Assembly: GCA_019915015.1 (NCBI GenBank)
Contig: JAHBBC010000002.1
Coordinates: 1,922,001 to 1,986,000 of the forward strand
Direction of reading: 5' to 3'
Source: Auriscalpium vulgare
Taxonomy: Eukaryota; Basidiomycota; Agaricomycetes; Russulales; Auriscalpiaceae
DNA length: 64,000 nucleotides
The notes below the pieces were generated by a model. That model worked only from the letters and a program-made list of their open reading frames with translations. It was not told the DNA's origin and did no database searches. Below, piece after piece: positions 35,501 through 46,572 of the stretch. Each line of letters opens with the position of its first letter. The first letter of the stretch is position 1. The translations under genes and the position numbers were made by a program.

Positions 35501-37248
35501 GGTGCGTGGTCGCGCGTGGACGCTATGCAGTTGCTGACCTTGCTACCGCAGATTCTTCCTTGCAGCGACAGACCCGGCACGAGGAGAGCGCGACCAACGC
35601 GAAGTGTTACGCACGTTGACGAGTGCTCCCGGAGCGACCGACAGGATCGCACAGTACTTCTACCAGAAGACGCGCGAACTCCTCGCGACGAAGTCGTACA
35701 CGCTGTCGGACAAGAACGTCAAGTCGGTGGACATCGCGAAGGACGTAATCCGGTACCTGCCTTTGCATTGGGCTGCTACAGAACTGGTGCGTTGCATTCT
35801 GTTTGCCAGATTTCCGGGATGGTGATCGTCCTCGATAGGCTGGTATCTCCCTGAAGGCTGACAAGAACTCCCCGGGGACTTACACAGAGCGACAGCTCTA
35901 TGATATGCTAACGGATATCTTTGCGTTCGTCGGCGCCCGTTGCCGTGTCCTCCCTTTGCTCATCGTCTTCACAGTTACCTCTTCTTGGACGTGGAAGCGT
36001 CGAAGGTGATGGTCCTCGAAGCTAAGGTGGCGGGCCACGTCAAGGAGCTACAGCGGGTCATCAAATCGAACCTGGTGTCCAACGCCGGAGGCAGGGTGAG
36101 GCATACTGTTTTTCTCCTCGTGTGATCATCGGGCTCATGCCTGTCGATAGTTGTCGATCTCGGGTCTTGTCGATTCGTTCCAGAGCTTGTTCTCGGCGCC
36201 CAAGAAGAAGACTGGTCGCGTGCAGTTCGCTAACGAGCTGTTCGAGCGCGGGGCGACTGCCGACGAAGTCACGAACAGCATCTTGGCCTTGCTGGTTGGC
36301 ACTACTGTCGAATTCTCGCAAAGTGAGTCAGGACTCATCCGTGATTACTCGTCAACTTTAATAATTGCATGGTAGACCTTCTCAACATTGTCAATTTCTA
36401 TGTCGATGAGAAGAATGTCGGCGCGAAGCTCTCCGCGGTCGCAGCCAAGGACTCCCCCCTCGATGGCTACATCTATGAGGCTCTGCGTACGTTTTCATCG
36501 TGGACAGACAGAGTCAAGGTTAAATTTCTTTCCAGGTATTGATCCCCCTTTCCGAGGCGTCTACCGTACGTCCAGCGACAGCTTCCATTGGGATGCACTA
36601 GTTAACCATTTATACAGGCGAGGCAGTTGTGGATCAGATTGTCGGTACTCTCGCTGTCAAGGCGGGTCAGAAGGTATTCTTGGATTTGGCGAACGCCAGC
36701 CGTGACGTACGTTCCAGTGGCAGCACACATTTCTTAGCTGCGGACTGACTAGCTCGATGGCAGCCGGATGTTTTCCCGGATCCTGACAATGTAGACTTGA
36801 ATCGCACGCCGAAGGAGAAGTACCTCACCGGAGACGGTGTTACCAGGTCACTCGGCGAGGAGCTCACAACCAAGGTATGCCCCTTTGCAACGTGCTCAGT
36901 GATACATTCCACTGATCTTATGGCTACCAGATCCTGACATCCGTCCTTCGTGCTGTGTTTGAGTTGCCCAATCTTCGTCGCGGCATTGGCCAGTCTGGCT
37001 ATTTGAAGAGGTGGGTGGGATTGTGCCTGGGTTTGCTCAGACACTGATTTTTATGCAGGTATCTCACGGCTGCGGAAAACACGCAGCGCTACGAGTTCCT
37101 CGGTAACGATCAGCTGCCTACGCCGTGGCCGAACACGTTGGTTCTGCAGGTACGTATTGCCTGACGCTGAAACCACCTGTTCTGTCTGACGCAGAGGCGA
37201 TTGCAGTACGATGCTCAGACTGAAGCTGCGCCTGCAAATGGGTCTTAA
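32563..37248 (+). CDS. ppo: Ppo-type fatty-acid dioxygenase with P450 domain lacking the heme-thiolate Cys
   Basis: A 28-exon model with closed phases (first exon 32563-32613, last 37207-37248) encodes 1,079 aa, the usual Ppo length. The N-terminal heme peroxidase/dioxygenase half has TSSYVDLSPLYGHNEE, the proximal-ligand block EFNCLYRWHATTS (Tyr and His present), and ARGTPHVMRLHEIMGIESNR. The C-terminal half is P450-like with the ExxR motif (YEALRIDPPFRGVYR). The heme-thiolate motif reads GDGVTRSLGEEL, Ser (TCA, near 36850) replacing Cys. Ppo enzymes oxygenate oleate or linoleate to hydroperoxides that the P450 half isomerises into psi-factor oxylipins. With Ser here the protein may stop at the hydroperoxide (inference). 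Exon 15 is 16 nt. Confidence 0.9.
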
Positions 37249-37500
37249 GTGACTTGTTGCCATGCTGCCTACCTTGTCATATGTCCTGTACATCATGTGT
37301 CCTGTACAGTATGTTGTCCCAGCGATACCATTGAAAATTTGCTTCATCTCGTAGCTCGGCACTAGCACTAGCACAAAGAGACGGATCAGTGATAGTGATA
37401 TTGACCTCATCCAAGCTCTACAACATCCAAGCAAGTTCACTCGCTAGCCTGAACTAATTCGGCGTCACGCAGGTATCTTCGAGCAGGCGAGCGGGCAAGA

Positions 37501-38832
37501 CTAGAAACCTTTCACTTGATCCTCGCACCACGCCCACAGCTTCTCCATCAAGTCCGGACGCAGCGCGTCTGGATTCGGGATCTGACGACGTGCCCATGCC
37601 GTGAGGTACTGTCAACCCAGTCAGCCCGGTAGACTCCCTCCGAACACTGGCGCGCGACGCACCTCCCCGTTCATGTCCAGCGCCTCCTCAGACGTTCCGG
37701 CGTACAGCGGCGTGATCGTGCCATACGAGACGTCGTAGAAGAAATACGACAGCAAGCGCGCAATGAGTATCGGCGGCGACCAGCTATTCATGTGCCGTCC
37801 GAGGTCGGTTTTGATGGAGCCTGCATGTGGCATGAGCCTCGCGAGCAGGCGCGCCCGATGCGCGCGTCAGTTACTCACCTGGATGCACAGCTATGGACAC
37901 GACGCCTTGCGCGCCGTAGCGCCGCGCGAGCTCATTCGACAGCAGCACGTTTCCCTGCACAGCGGGTGAGTGCGCATACACGGGGACATCGGACGAGCAC
38001 TGCGCACGAGCTTGCTCTGCCCGTAGAGCTTCATTATGCCGAGCCTCTTGCGCGCGGACAGCGCGGCGTCGCCTTTCTGCACCGACGCCCAGTCGATGCC
38101 GCCTGGCACGGCGAGCTGCGCGTGTCCGCTGGAGGACGTGTGGATGATGCGGACTTTGCTGGGGGACTGCCCGTCGGCGTGGGCTGTGCGCAGGAGGGTG
38201 GGGAGGAGGAGCTGAGTGAGGAAGTAGTGTCCTGTGGAGAGAAGGTATTAGGCATGGACGAAGGTTCAAGTACAAGGTGGATGGGGACCTAGGACGTTGG
38301 TGCCGAATTGCCCGTCATACCCCTGCGCTGTGACATTGTCAAGAGGGGTATTCATCACACCTCTGCAGAACGTCAGCGACACTCAAACCGACCAGATGGA
38401 AGCGCAGACCCGTTGTTGAAGAGCAGGTGCAGGTGCTGCTCATTGGCCGTGAACTCCTCCGCCGCTCTGCGGACAGAGGCGAGGTCCGCCAGGTCGAGGC
38501 GGAGGAAGTGCACGTCCTCCTTGCCCGTGCGCGCCTTGAGCTCCGCGATGGCTTCGTGCGCCTTTTCTTCGGAGCGCGCGGCGAGGTAGACCTTCGCGTT
38601 GCGGCTGAGCAGTACCTGGATGGTAGGAAACACGTTAGTGCGTCTCCGAGAAACGGACTGCAAGTGCGCGCTGAGGTACCTTGCACATCTCCTTCCCGAT
38701 GCCACTGTTTCCGCCCGTGACGAGCGCGACCGTCCCCGCGAGATCGGGCACTTGCTCTGCCGTCCACGTCGGCTTCGGCGGGAACATCTCGTTCAGAGCG
38801 CCGACGCGCTTGGGTGGCGGGAGGCTGCTCAT
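37501..38832 (-). CDS. short-chain dehydrogenase/reductase (retinol dehydrogenase/WWOX-like)
   Basis: Seven exons give 332 aa: 38680-38832, 38410-38615, 38289-38362, 38008-38231, 37954-37879 region, 37663-37820 and 37501-37608. The cofactor motif is ALVTGGNSGIGKEM, followed by KVYLAARSEEKA (the Arg implies NADPH), LDLADLASVRRAAEEF, the NNGG turn, and FGTNVLGHYFLTQLLLPTL. The catalytic Ser is in HTSSSGH, and the Tyr/Lys in LYGQSK (YxxxK). The reductase would act on a carbonyl or alcohol of unknown identity. It converges on the Ppo gene across 250 bp; a shared lipid pathway is possible but unproven. Confidence 0.9.
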
Positions 38833-39261
38833 CCTGGACCTTCTGCGTGCAGAGAACGGAGGTTAGGCTGGGCTATTTGTGCCGGCCGGGAATGCGGGAC
38901 GTTGAGTGAAGGTGTGTCTGGTGCGTGCTGCGGCTGGCGACTGCGCACTGCTGCGGACTGGATGCTGTTGTCGGCGTTAGGCCTCAGCGGTTTCGGTCGA
39001 GAGATTTCGGTCTTCTTGATTGGGGAAATGTGTCTATGGGGCCGGGCGTGGGGCTACGAGGAACAGGGAGGCTGCCATGTGTCGTGGATGTCGGAGATAC
39101 CATCGGAAAGGGTAAGTGTAGATAGAAAGCGAGGGAGTACGATGCCTGTCTGGCGATGTTTCCACTTTATGGTGCAGCGGCTTTGAGGGAGCGACGTAGC
39201 CGCCCGGGGCTATAAGGTATCGAGGGCTGGGGTACGAGCAGATTGACACACTTGAGGGATG
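38833..39261. other. intergenic, no gene seen
   Basis: This 429-bp stretch lies upstream of the dehydrogenase and downstream of F-box-like gene 2. No supported feature is seen. Confidence 0.4.
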
Positions 39262-40336
39262 TCAAGCCTGGGGCGCATCATTCTGTTGCGCAAGTCCGAC
39301 ACGCTCGCCATCTACCACCAGCTCCTCCAAGACTCCCTCGTGTTGTCGCAGGAAGTCCTGCCTCAGCTCGAAGTCGATGTGCTCGAGACGCAATGTCCTC
39401 AGCGCCGGGAGCGTGTTTGGGGAGAATGACAACCCCGAGGGCGGGGCATGGGCGTAGCCGCACACGGTGAGATCCGTCAGCGCCTCCGCGCGCGCGAGGA
39501 ATATGTCATGAACCGTGCGCTGCCAGAACGCCGAGCCGAATCCACCACCGCTTGTCGCAGCAGCAGCAGCTAGGGGCGGCTCCACAGTATGTATGTGCAA
39601 CTTGTGCAGCGCGTGTAGGAGCGCCTCGAAAGACGTGACGGCGTATATCATGTTGTGCTGGCAGAGGAGGTTATGCATGGTGAGCGAGGTGACGCGGCCG
39701 GCTAGGGCGCGTGAGTTGGCCACCAGTGCACCGACGATGGCGAAGTGGAGGTCGCGTGGCTCGTGGACCTGCAAGGACAGCTGGCGGGAGGAGAGCGCAT
39801 TGCACTCGGTGTCCGTGGGGTACGAAGGAAGAAATGTGAGGTGGATGGCATGCAGAGCGGGGCAACTGGGGAGCAGCGTAAACGCGGAAGCAAGGGCTTC
39901 CTGTATCGCCTTCCCGTGGCCCTCTTGGCGGAAGAAGTTACGTTCTGATAATGCAGCGCATGTCAGATATGAATCGTCGACCGGAAGACAGGGAGATCTT
40001 ACGCTCGACTCTTCCCCCGGTTTGCGCTGCCCTGTCGCAGTACACGACCTCTTCCACGTGTTGCGCTAAGTGTGCGCGGGAAAGGAGCTGTTTCAGCGAA
40101 TCCGCGCTCCTCTTCGTGTTCGTGACGCCGACGGATCGAAAGGCACCCGGCGTGGCGATGGCGCAGAAAGTCCGGCTGGCAGCGCGCACGCGCAACAGAT
40201 CCTGGAAAGACTCGCGCGGGATCTCGGCGACAATGTGTTCGAGGAGCTCCACAGGTAGGGTGGGCCGAGAAGGCGATGGTGAGCGAGCTCTGAAGCCAGG
40301 CAGGTAAGAGAAGAAGATGTCGGACAGAGCTGCCAT
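39262..40336 (-). CDS. F-box-like / leucine-rich family protein 2
   Basis: Exons 40003-40336 and 39262-39944 give 338 aa. The F-box-like block LPVELLEHIVAEIPRESF, LLRVRAASRTFCAIATPGAF and RSVGVTNTKRSADSLKQLL aligns with proteins 1 and 3. Leucine-rich segments follow (GRVTSLTMHNLLCQHN, ALTDLTVCGYA, ALRTLRLEHIDFEL). It is shorter than its relatives and ends in a basic-neutral tail (GERVGLAQQNDAPQA). The role as an SCF adaptor is inferred from the family. Confidence 0.78.
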
Positions 40337-41179
40337 GGCGCGGAAGTAGTGGTGTTAGAAAGCCTCAGGCTGGAGGTGTTCAACGACGAGTTAAATCAAG
40401 TCGGCCGGCGTCCACTGAATGAGAGGACACGTAGTTTCCAACGTGTGCAGTGAGCTGCGGACCTCTGAGGCAGTGAAGCTGTTCGGCATTTTACGAATAT
40501 CGCAGCGAAGCAGTCAATTGTCAATAATGTCACCACCGACTCGCAAGAGAACGTGAACGTGTCGCTGCAAGCCGTCAGGCCCATCAAGACATGACCGACG
40601 TGGAAGTGCACGATAGGAAAGCACTAACTCGCAGTGGATGGGGTAAGGCAGGATATCTCCAAGCGCTTACTCTACTATTTGTACTAGAGCTTCCGATACG
40701 GCTGTTATAGTGGCCTGGCTCAGGGCCGCCGCGGAAAGGGTACTCACTGCAATACTGCACAAACGGAGAAGGATAGGATTGCATGTGCCATATTATCCCA
40801 GCCTTGCCACCTCCAGTCCGATTCCTTCATACCGTACTATCCATAGGATAGATAGGATTAGGCTGCGCTGCGCGGCAAAACTAATCCCGCTCGGTTAGTG
40901 AAAAACCGTGCGAGTCCACTACCACTTATAGAGCATCCGGTCTCACCAGGCCAAGACAGCAACATTTTCCGAGCGTCAAGGAGTGCAATGGACAGGGTGA
41001 GAACGGCGAGTTGCTGTAGGCCGGGCCACACCAGCGCGACTGAATGGGTCTGCGCATCACGCGAGACGCCTCGGCACGAGTCTGTCCGCGGTCGATCGCC
41101 CGAGCTGCTATTTACTGCACTCGCCGCTAATGCCCTCGTCTCGTCTCTTCCTCCTTGACCACTCTCTCCTCTTGCCAAA
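40337..41179. other. divergent intergenic region
   Basis: This 843-bp stretch lies between minus-strand F-box-like gene 2 and the plus-strand DUF2985 gene. No supported ORF or repeat is seen. ATAGGATAGATAGGATTAGG at 40851-40870 is a small near-repeat. Confidence 0.4.
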
Positions 41180-43216
41180 ATGCACTCCGTCAGGGTGCGT
41201 CGCAAGCACGCGTACTCGTCGCTCCGCGAAACCGCCCCCGCGTCCGCAACCACCCCCACCTCCACCGATGCCGATGCCCGTCTCAGACCATACCCCGGTG
41301 GCCCGCGCGAGAGCAGAGTTTCTCGCCACCTCCGCGTCTCCGGTGCTCAGCGCGCCGCCTCCAACGGACCCAGTTCGCCCCGGCAGGGCAGTACTGCCCT
41401 CCAGGAGGAGGTCATCTACGAGGGCATCCAGGCCGATGTAGCCGTCCCCGTCGCCCCCACGAGCACCACGCATGTGCACCGCCCACGCAGGCTGAGCCAT
41501 GTCCACGAGGCGCTCACCTCGCACGACTCGCATTCCCAGCTCGACGACGGCGACGACGAGGAGACCGACGTCGAATATGACGACGACGAATGGCACGACC
41601 CCGATGAGCACCACGATTTCGACGTCGTCGAGCACCTCGACGTGATTGGTCTGTGCTACCTGCGGCCCCCCGACGCGTTCCGCTCCGCTGACAGTTGCCC
41701 GCAGATCCCCAGGTCGCCACCGTGTCCACGCTGGCGAACACAGCCAACGCGATTTTCATGTGCGTCTCTCCTCCCCTGAGTCCGTTGCGTTTCTGATTGC
41801 CCGCTAGGCCACAGCTGTCATTTTACTCGCGCAAGCCGGTGGTCGTGCTTCCCGGGCGTGAACCAGACACGGGCTCGGTTGTCACTGATAGCACGGACGA
41901 TCTCGACCGCCACGTTGAGGACGTTCTCAAGCGCAAGCAGAACTACCGCCGTATCCTCAAGGGCGTTTGGGCATTCCTGAAGACCCGTAAGTCCCCGATA
42001 CCACGATCGCCGATCATCCCCGTATACTCACACCTTGCCCGCTGCTAGCCGTTGGCGTATGTTCCTCGGCTATTTAACTGCAGAGCGATGGGACTAATGC
42101 CAAATATAGATTCTGTTTGGCATCTACGGCTTCCTTGTCGGTGCGTCTCGTTCATTTATCCCTGACAGTTATTCGGCGTTGCTCACATCGTCCACAGTCT
42201 TCTGGGGTGCCGCCATCGTCATTTTCCTGATCAAGATCATCAACGTGCACAACAAGACCACGCAGGACTTCTGGGTCGAAGTATGCTCGCAGATCGAAAA
42301 TGGTATGCCCGCCTTCTGTGTTCGCTTCACGCCATCAATTGACCCTGACGGTTACAGGCCTGTTCTGCGTCACCGGCATCGGGCTCATCCCGTGGCGCTC
42401 TGTCGACACCTACCGGATGTACAAGATCTACAAATACAAGATGCTCACGCGCAGCCTGCGTAAGAAGGCCGGGCTGCCGGACCTGTACGATGAGGACGAC
42501 TTGCCGGATCCGATGGTTGACCCGAACTATGTTCACGTCCTCGACGACAAGGACCAGGCCGATCTTCACCACCGTGCGTTATCTTCCCTAGATCGCTTTC
42601 TGTTCCTAAACGGGCGTGTTTCCCGCAGAGCAAAAGGAGTTTGCGAAGTCGCAGACCTGGTACAGGCCGCACGGAACTGAGACACACAGGGTCAGTCACT
42701 CCATCACGCCGGGATTTCTGCTGGCTAACGTGGAAATCATAGGCTTTCCCAATCAAGTGCGTGGCCTAGGTTGGTGTAGAGTGATATCCTTTAACCCAGC
42801 CTTGCTTTGACAGTAAAGCACTCCTCATCTGTACCCTCAACGATGGTAACTCAGTCTTCCAATGCATGCTCGCGGGCTGCATGTGGAGCATGAACCGGTG
42901 CGTCCGTCTCTACCCTCGTTGTTCCATTTGCTTATCCCCTTGCGGCAGCTTCCGCCGCCCGGATTGGACGACCGCCTTTCTCATCCCCGCCGCGTTCGGG
43001 TGCGGCATCGCCGCAGGTGTGATCATCTGGAAGGGTGGCAAGCAGACGCGGCGTACGGCAAAGATCGAGGCTGCGCTGCGCCGCGCGCTCGAGATGGACG
43101 ACAAGGAGGAGCTGAAGCACCAGGCGGCTGAGGCCACGGGCCACGGCGACAATTGCCCAGTCGTCGAAGCTGCGCCCCTCAAACATGCCCACACCCCCAA
43201 CGTGGACGACAAGTGA
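41180..43216 (+). CDS. DUF2985 integral membrane protein
   Basis: Eleven exons give 496 aa: 41180-41648, 41705-41759, 41808-41986, 42049-42056, 42110-42140, 42198-42302, 42358-42573, 42629-42690, 42743-42756, 42814-42897 and 42949-43216. The N-terminal 150 residues are Ser/Pro-rich, then acidic with His/Asp runs. The core KTPVGILFGIYGFLVVFWGA, AIVIFLIKIINVHNKTTQDF, QIENGLFCVTGIGLIPWRSVDTY and KKAGLPDLYDEDDLPDP is the fungal DUF2985 signature, with further hydrophobic segments ending FLIPAAFGCGIAAGVIIWKGGK. The function of the family is unknown. Exon 4 is 8 nt and exon 9 is 14 nt; both are needed to rebuild conserved residues. Confidence 0.88.
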
Positions 43217-43635
43217 GCAGACGACCGAGTTCTGCATGCACCCTTGGAGAGACTACTTTGGGCACTATTTGATTCCGCCCGTACTTACCTATATTTGCAC
43301 GGATCCCGCCACACTCGCTACTGTGCGCCTTTACATGCATTGCTTGCTATATCTTACGCTGCCAGATCGATATCTACTTTCTTACCTCCTTTGCTGGTTT
43401 GCCTCACCGTAATGTCTGCAGGGCTGCGCACACATAGGCTTCCCCTACTCGCTGCATATATCATGTCTTGATTCAGACCATAGCCATTTAGAAGACGCTG
43501 ATGCTCCTTGATCGTTAATGATGAGTAGCTTTCCCTCTGAACTCGGGTCATGAAGTATCTGTAGGTGGTGCTACTGCTAGTGTACAAGCGAGCGCCACAA
43601 CATCTCTGGCCACATTTCCGGGGATGGCGGCGAGC
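43217..43635. other. convergent intergenic gap
   Basis: This 419-bp stretch lies between the 3' ends of the DUF2985 gene and F-box-like gene 3. No gene is seen. Confidence 0.4.
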
Positions 43636-44984
43636 CTAACGAGAACCCGACAATCGCCTAGCAGCAACGACATCCTTGAACGCCTGCAACGCCGCCGCGT
43701 CGGCGTCCTCACCTCGGAGACTGACGACTTCCCACAGCTCCTCTGCCTCCGTATACCTCACGATCTGCGTTCCGCCGTCATCGTCGACCAATTCTTCCGG
43801 CTCTTCCACATCTAAGACCACCAATGCACTCAGTTCCTGTGAAAGCCGATTCCAGACCTCCGCCCAGCAGCGCAGCTTCGACGTCGCGACGTAAATGCGG
43901 GGTTCGTCGGGGTTGGGGCCGCCTTCTTCCTCATCGGCGACATACTGATACTCGTCTTCGGAGACGGAGATGGTGCACTGCGAGAGCTCAAGATCGGTGA
44001 GGGTCCCGCCGTGCCGCACGATGAAGTCCTCCACATCCTGATCCCCAAAGTGGAACCCGCCCAAGGAAAAAGACGTGAGGTTGGGGAAATGCTTGTCGGC
44101 GAAGGATAACGGCACGATGCAGCATGCGGATTTGTCGTTTCGGAGCGTGAGCGAGGTGAGCGCGGAGGCGCGCTGGAGGGGTCCGAGGATGTGTTTCCGG
44201 ACGGTTGTCCCCCAGAAGTCCTGCCACGCCCCTTGAATGATGGTCTCCGTGTAGTCGTCGGAGATTGTCGACATGCTAAACCTCTCGAGACGGCCGAGGA
44301 GCCCCCGGAACGCGCGCGAGGCGTAAAAGGGATTGGGAAGCGCGATAAAATTGTCGATGTTCAGCTCCTTGACGCTGCTCGGCGACGAGTTCGCCGCCGC
44401 CTCCAGAAGGGAGAGCTGGAGAAGAAGGTAGGGAGAGGGATCCTCCACCTCCGTCGAGTTTGGCTCTTCCCACTGGGAGTGGAAATCAAATGTGAGGGTC
44501 GTAAGTGAGGATGCCTTGCTGATGTGGGTGTATGCTTTGGATAAGAGCCGTACGGTCGCGCCCGGCGCTGGCCGCTCCACGTCGTCTTCTGTAGCTGGAA
44601 TCTTCGTGTCATTTGAGATGCACAGCGGATCTGAAGCAACTACGCACTTTCGGACTCTTCATCCGCGTCACCGGTCAAATCATCGTCCTCGTCACTAGCG
44701 TCACTCTCGGAGCTTTCATCGCCCCCATCGTTGTCATCCGCAAGCTCGGTGCCCGAGTCGAAGACGATTTCCTGGACCAAGGGAGCCAAGTGCGACTGCA
44801 GTAGCCCTGCCAATGCCCGCGCCCTGTCCTTGGTGGCTGTTACGCGGACCCGTCTGAATGCCGCCGGCGTGGCCAGAGCGTGGAACGCGCGGTCGACACT
44901 CCTGAGCTGGAGGAGATCATGGGTGGACTCGCCAACGTCGTCTACGATGGCCTGTAGTAGCTCTAGTGGTAGGCGTCGTGACAT
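43636..44984 (-). CDS. F-box-like / leucine-rich family protein 3
   Basis: Exons 44648-44984 and 43636-44588 give 429 aa. The N-terminus LPLELLQAIVDDVGESTHDL, LQLRSVDRAFHALATPAAF and RRVRVTATKDRARALAGLL matches proteins 1 and 2. A Ser/Asp/Glu-rich acidic spacer (GDESSESDASDEDDDL) precedes the intron. Leucine-rich segments follow, including LTSLTLRNDKSA, NLTSFSLGGFHFGDQDVEDF and GTLTDLELSQCTISVSEDEY. Protein 1 has the same IVRHGKTLRTLELLHCTI-type segment, which supports common descent. Confidence 0.8.
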
Positions 44985-45741
44985 GGGGGTGTAGGCACGA
45001 CACCCGAGCCGGAAGAGCTACTTATTCATACACTCAATGCTAGAAATTAGACTGAATCAACAGGGCTCGCGGCAACTGACGCCTGCAATAAGATGAATCA
45101 GCTCTGTGCGATCGGAATGGGCACCGATATCGGGACCCCTGCGGGTTGCATCCATCCTATTCCAGAGTCCTGCCTGCAAGGAGTACTTACGAGTGAATCC
45201 GATGGCTCCGAAGAAACAAGTTTGGACCCAGCGAGGAAGAACTTGCGTGATGAAGGCGACCGTCAACATGATAGTTAGTTACAGACCCCCATCGATGACA
45301 AATCTGAATCAGTTACCCTGGCCCACACGACAGTACCGCACACGCCCTGGTGAACCAGTACTTACACGAAAAACCAGACGACATCGCAGCGTCCGAGTCG
45401 CGCCTCAAGTCACGGCCAAACAAATATTTACAGCGCCAAACGTGGTAGATATACCGTGGGTATGTAATACCGTCACTACGCTCGGGGCCTGGCGTGCCGC
45501 TCTCTGAGTCTCTCGCTTCCCGAACGGCCATTAATTACGGTTCACAGTACAAGGCAGAGTAAATCAACCTGGAAAACAAAAGTCAGTCTCCGTGCCAGCT
45601 GACCTTACCCACAGAAGACATTGTTCTACCGAGCACGCTACATTATGGACCATCACGCCGAATTGCTCTGTACGCGTTCACATTAATATTCCCACAGATA
45701 TCATTGTCTACCTGATCACTTGCATTATCATGGAACACTAG
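44985..45741. other. intergenic, no gene seen
   Basis: This 757-bp stretch is upstream of F-box-like gene 3. Small ORFs have no support. Confidence 0.4.
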
Positions 45742-46319
45742 ATGGAGACCCGGACATCATCATCGCGCATCAGGTCAGACAGTGGCGGCATGCCCTGCAG
45801 AAACGTATGCTCGGTCGACAGCCACCAAAGCCAGAGGTGCCACTGCTACCCCCAACTCGCTGTCAAGGCTCTCATGGGGCCTCTTCTGCGTTGCGAATAC
45901 CAGGACATGCCTGAAGTTGACCGAATTCTTTCTGAAATCGAGGACTTTGAAGGGATGACTACAGGCTATCTTACGGTACGTTACTCGCCGCCTGCCGGTA
46001 TAGAATCCTCATAAGTAGACTCGCTGCTATCATTAGGGAAGTAAGATTGCCATTGTGTTTCGACATGCCATAAGGCTTCCTCTCGCGATCCCGCGTGAGG
46101 CAGAGTTCCACATCCTCGAGCGCATGCAATTGCTCATGGGTGAATGGTTGAGCCTGGCCGCCGGGGAGATTACGCCGCCCGCACGGCACGAACTTGCTCG
46201 CATCGCGCGGAGCATAGGACAAGTGCAGGCATACAGGGTATGGTGAAACACACGCTGGTCTGATACAAGTCGCCGGATTCATAAAAACAACTCAGAGGTT
46301 GGCCAATTGGTCGCGCTGA
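45742..46319 (+). CDS. small TFIIS N-terminal (LW) domain protein or gene fragment
   Basis: Three segments join in phase: up to 45975, 46037-46237 and 46296-46319 (stop TGA). The join encodes AVKALMGPLL, MPEVDRILSEIEDFEGMTTG, GSKIAIVFRHAIRL, IPREAEFHILERMQLLMGEW and RLANWSR. This resembles the TFIIS N-terminal/LEDGF domain (IGKVMRHITLL..IPRDEEFKFRERAQALVDKW). The 5' end is uncertain: residues before AVKALM look random and upstream ATGs are poor. It is either a short domain-only gene with a missed first exon or a degenerating duplicate. In full proteins this domain docks elongation factors. Confidence 0.45.
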
Positions 46320-46572
46320 AGTATATACCAGTAATAGCTGCCACCTGGAGTCACTTCTGAATGACATCCAATTGAATGTATCCTCAGAGCACTGGAGGAC
46401 GTACTTATACGTAGGTAAAACGTGCAGCGGCGCGTCTCAAGCACGCGACTCGGCGTTGAACTGTACGGTCACCAAACCTTGGACGAAGCGCCCCTGGCGA
46501 TTAGCCTATCTAGTACATTGAGCGAAGCACCCACAGCGGAGACTTGAGGTCTGAGGCGTCAAGCTCTGCAAA

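Noticed and set aside
36096..36183. 88-nt version of a Ppo intron ending at 36183
   Set aside because: The acceptor at 36150 gives a normal 55-nt intron and keeps the GLVDSF segment seen in Ppo proteins.
42837..42856. Apparent 9-nt intron GTAACTCAG in the DUF2985 gene
   Set aside because: Too short to splice and in frame; reading through gives LNDGNSVFQCM without a break.
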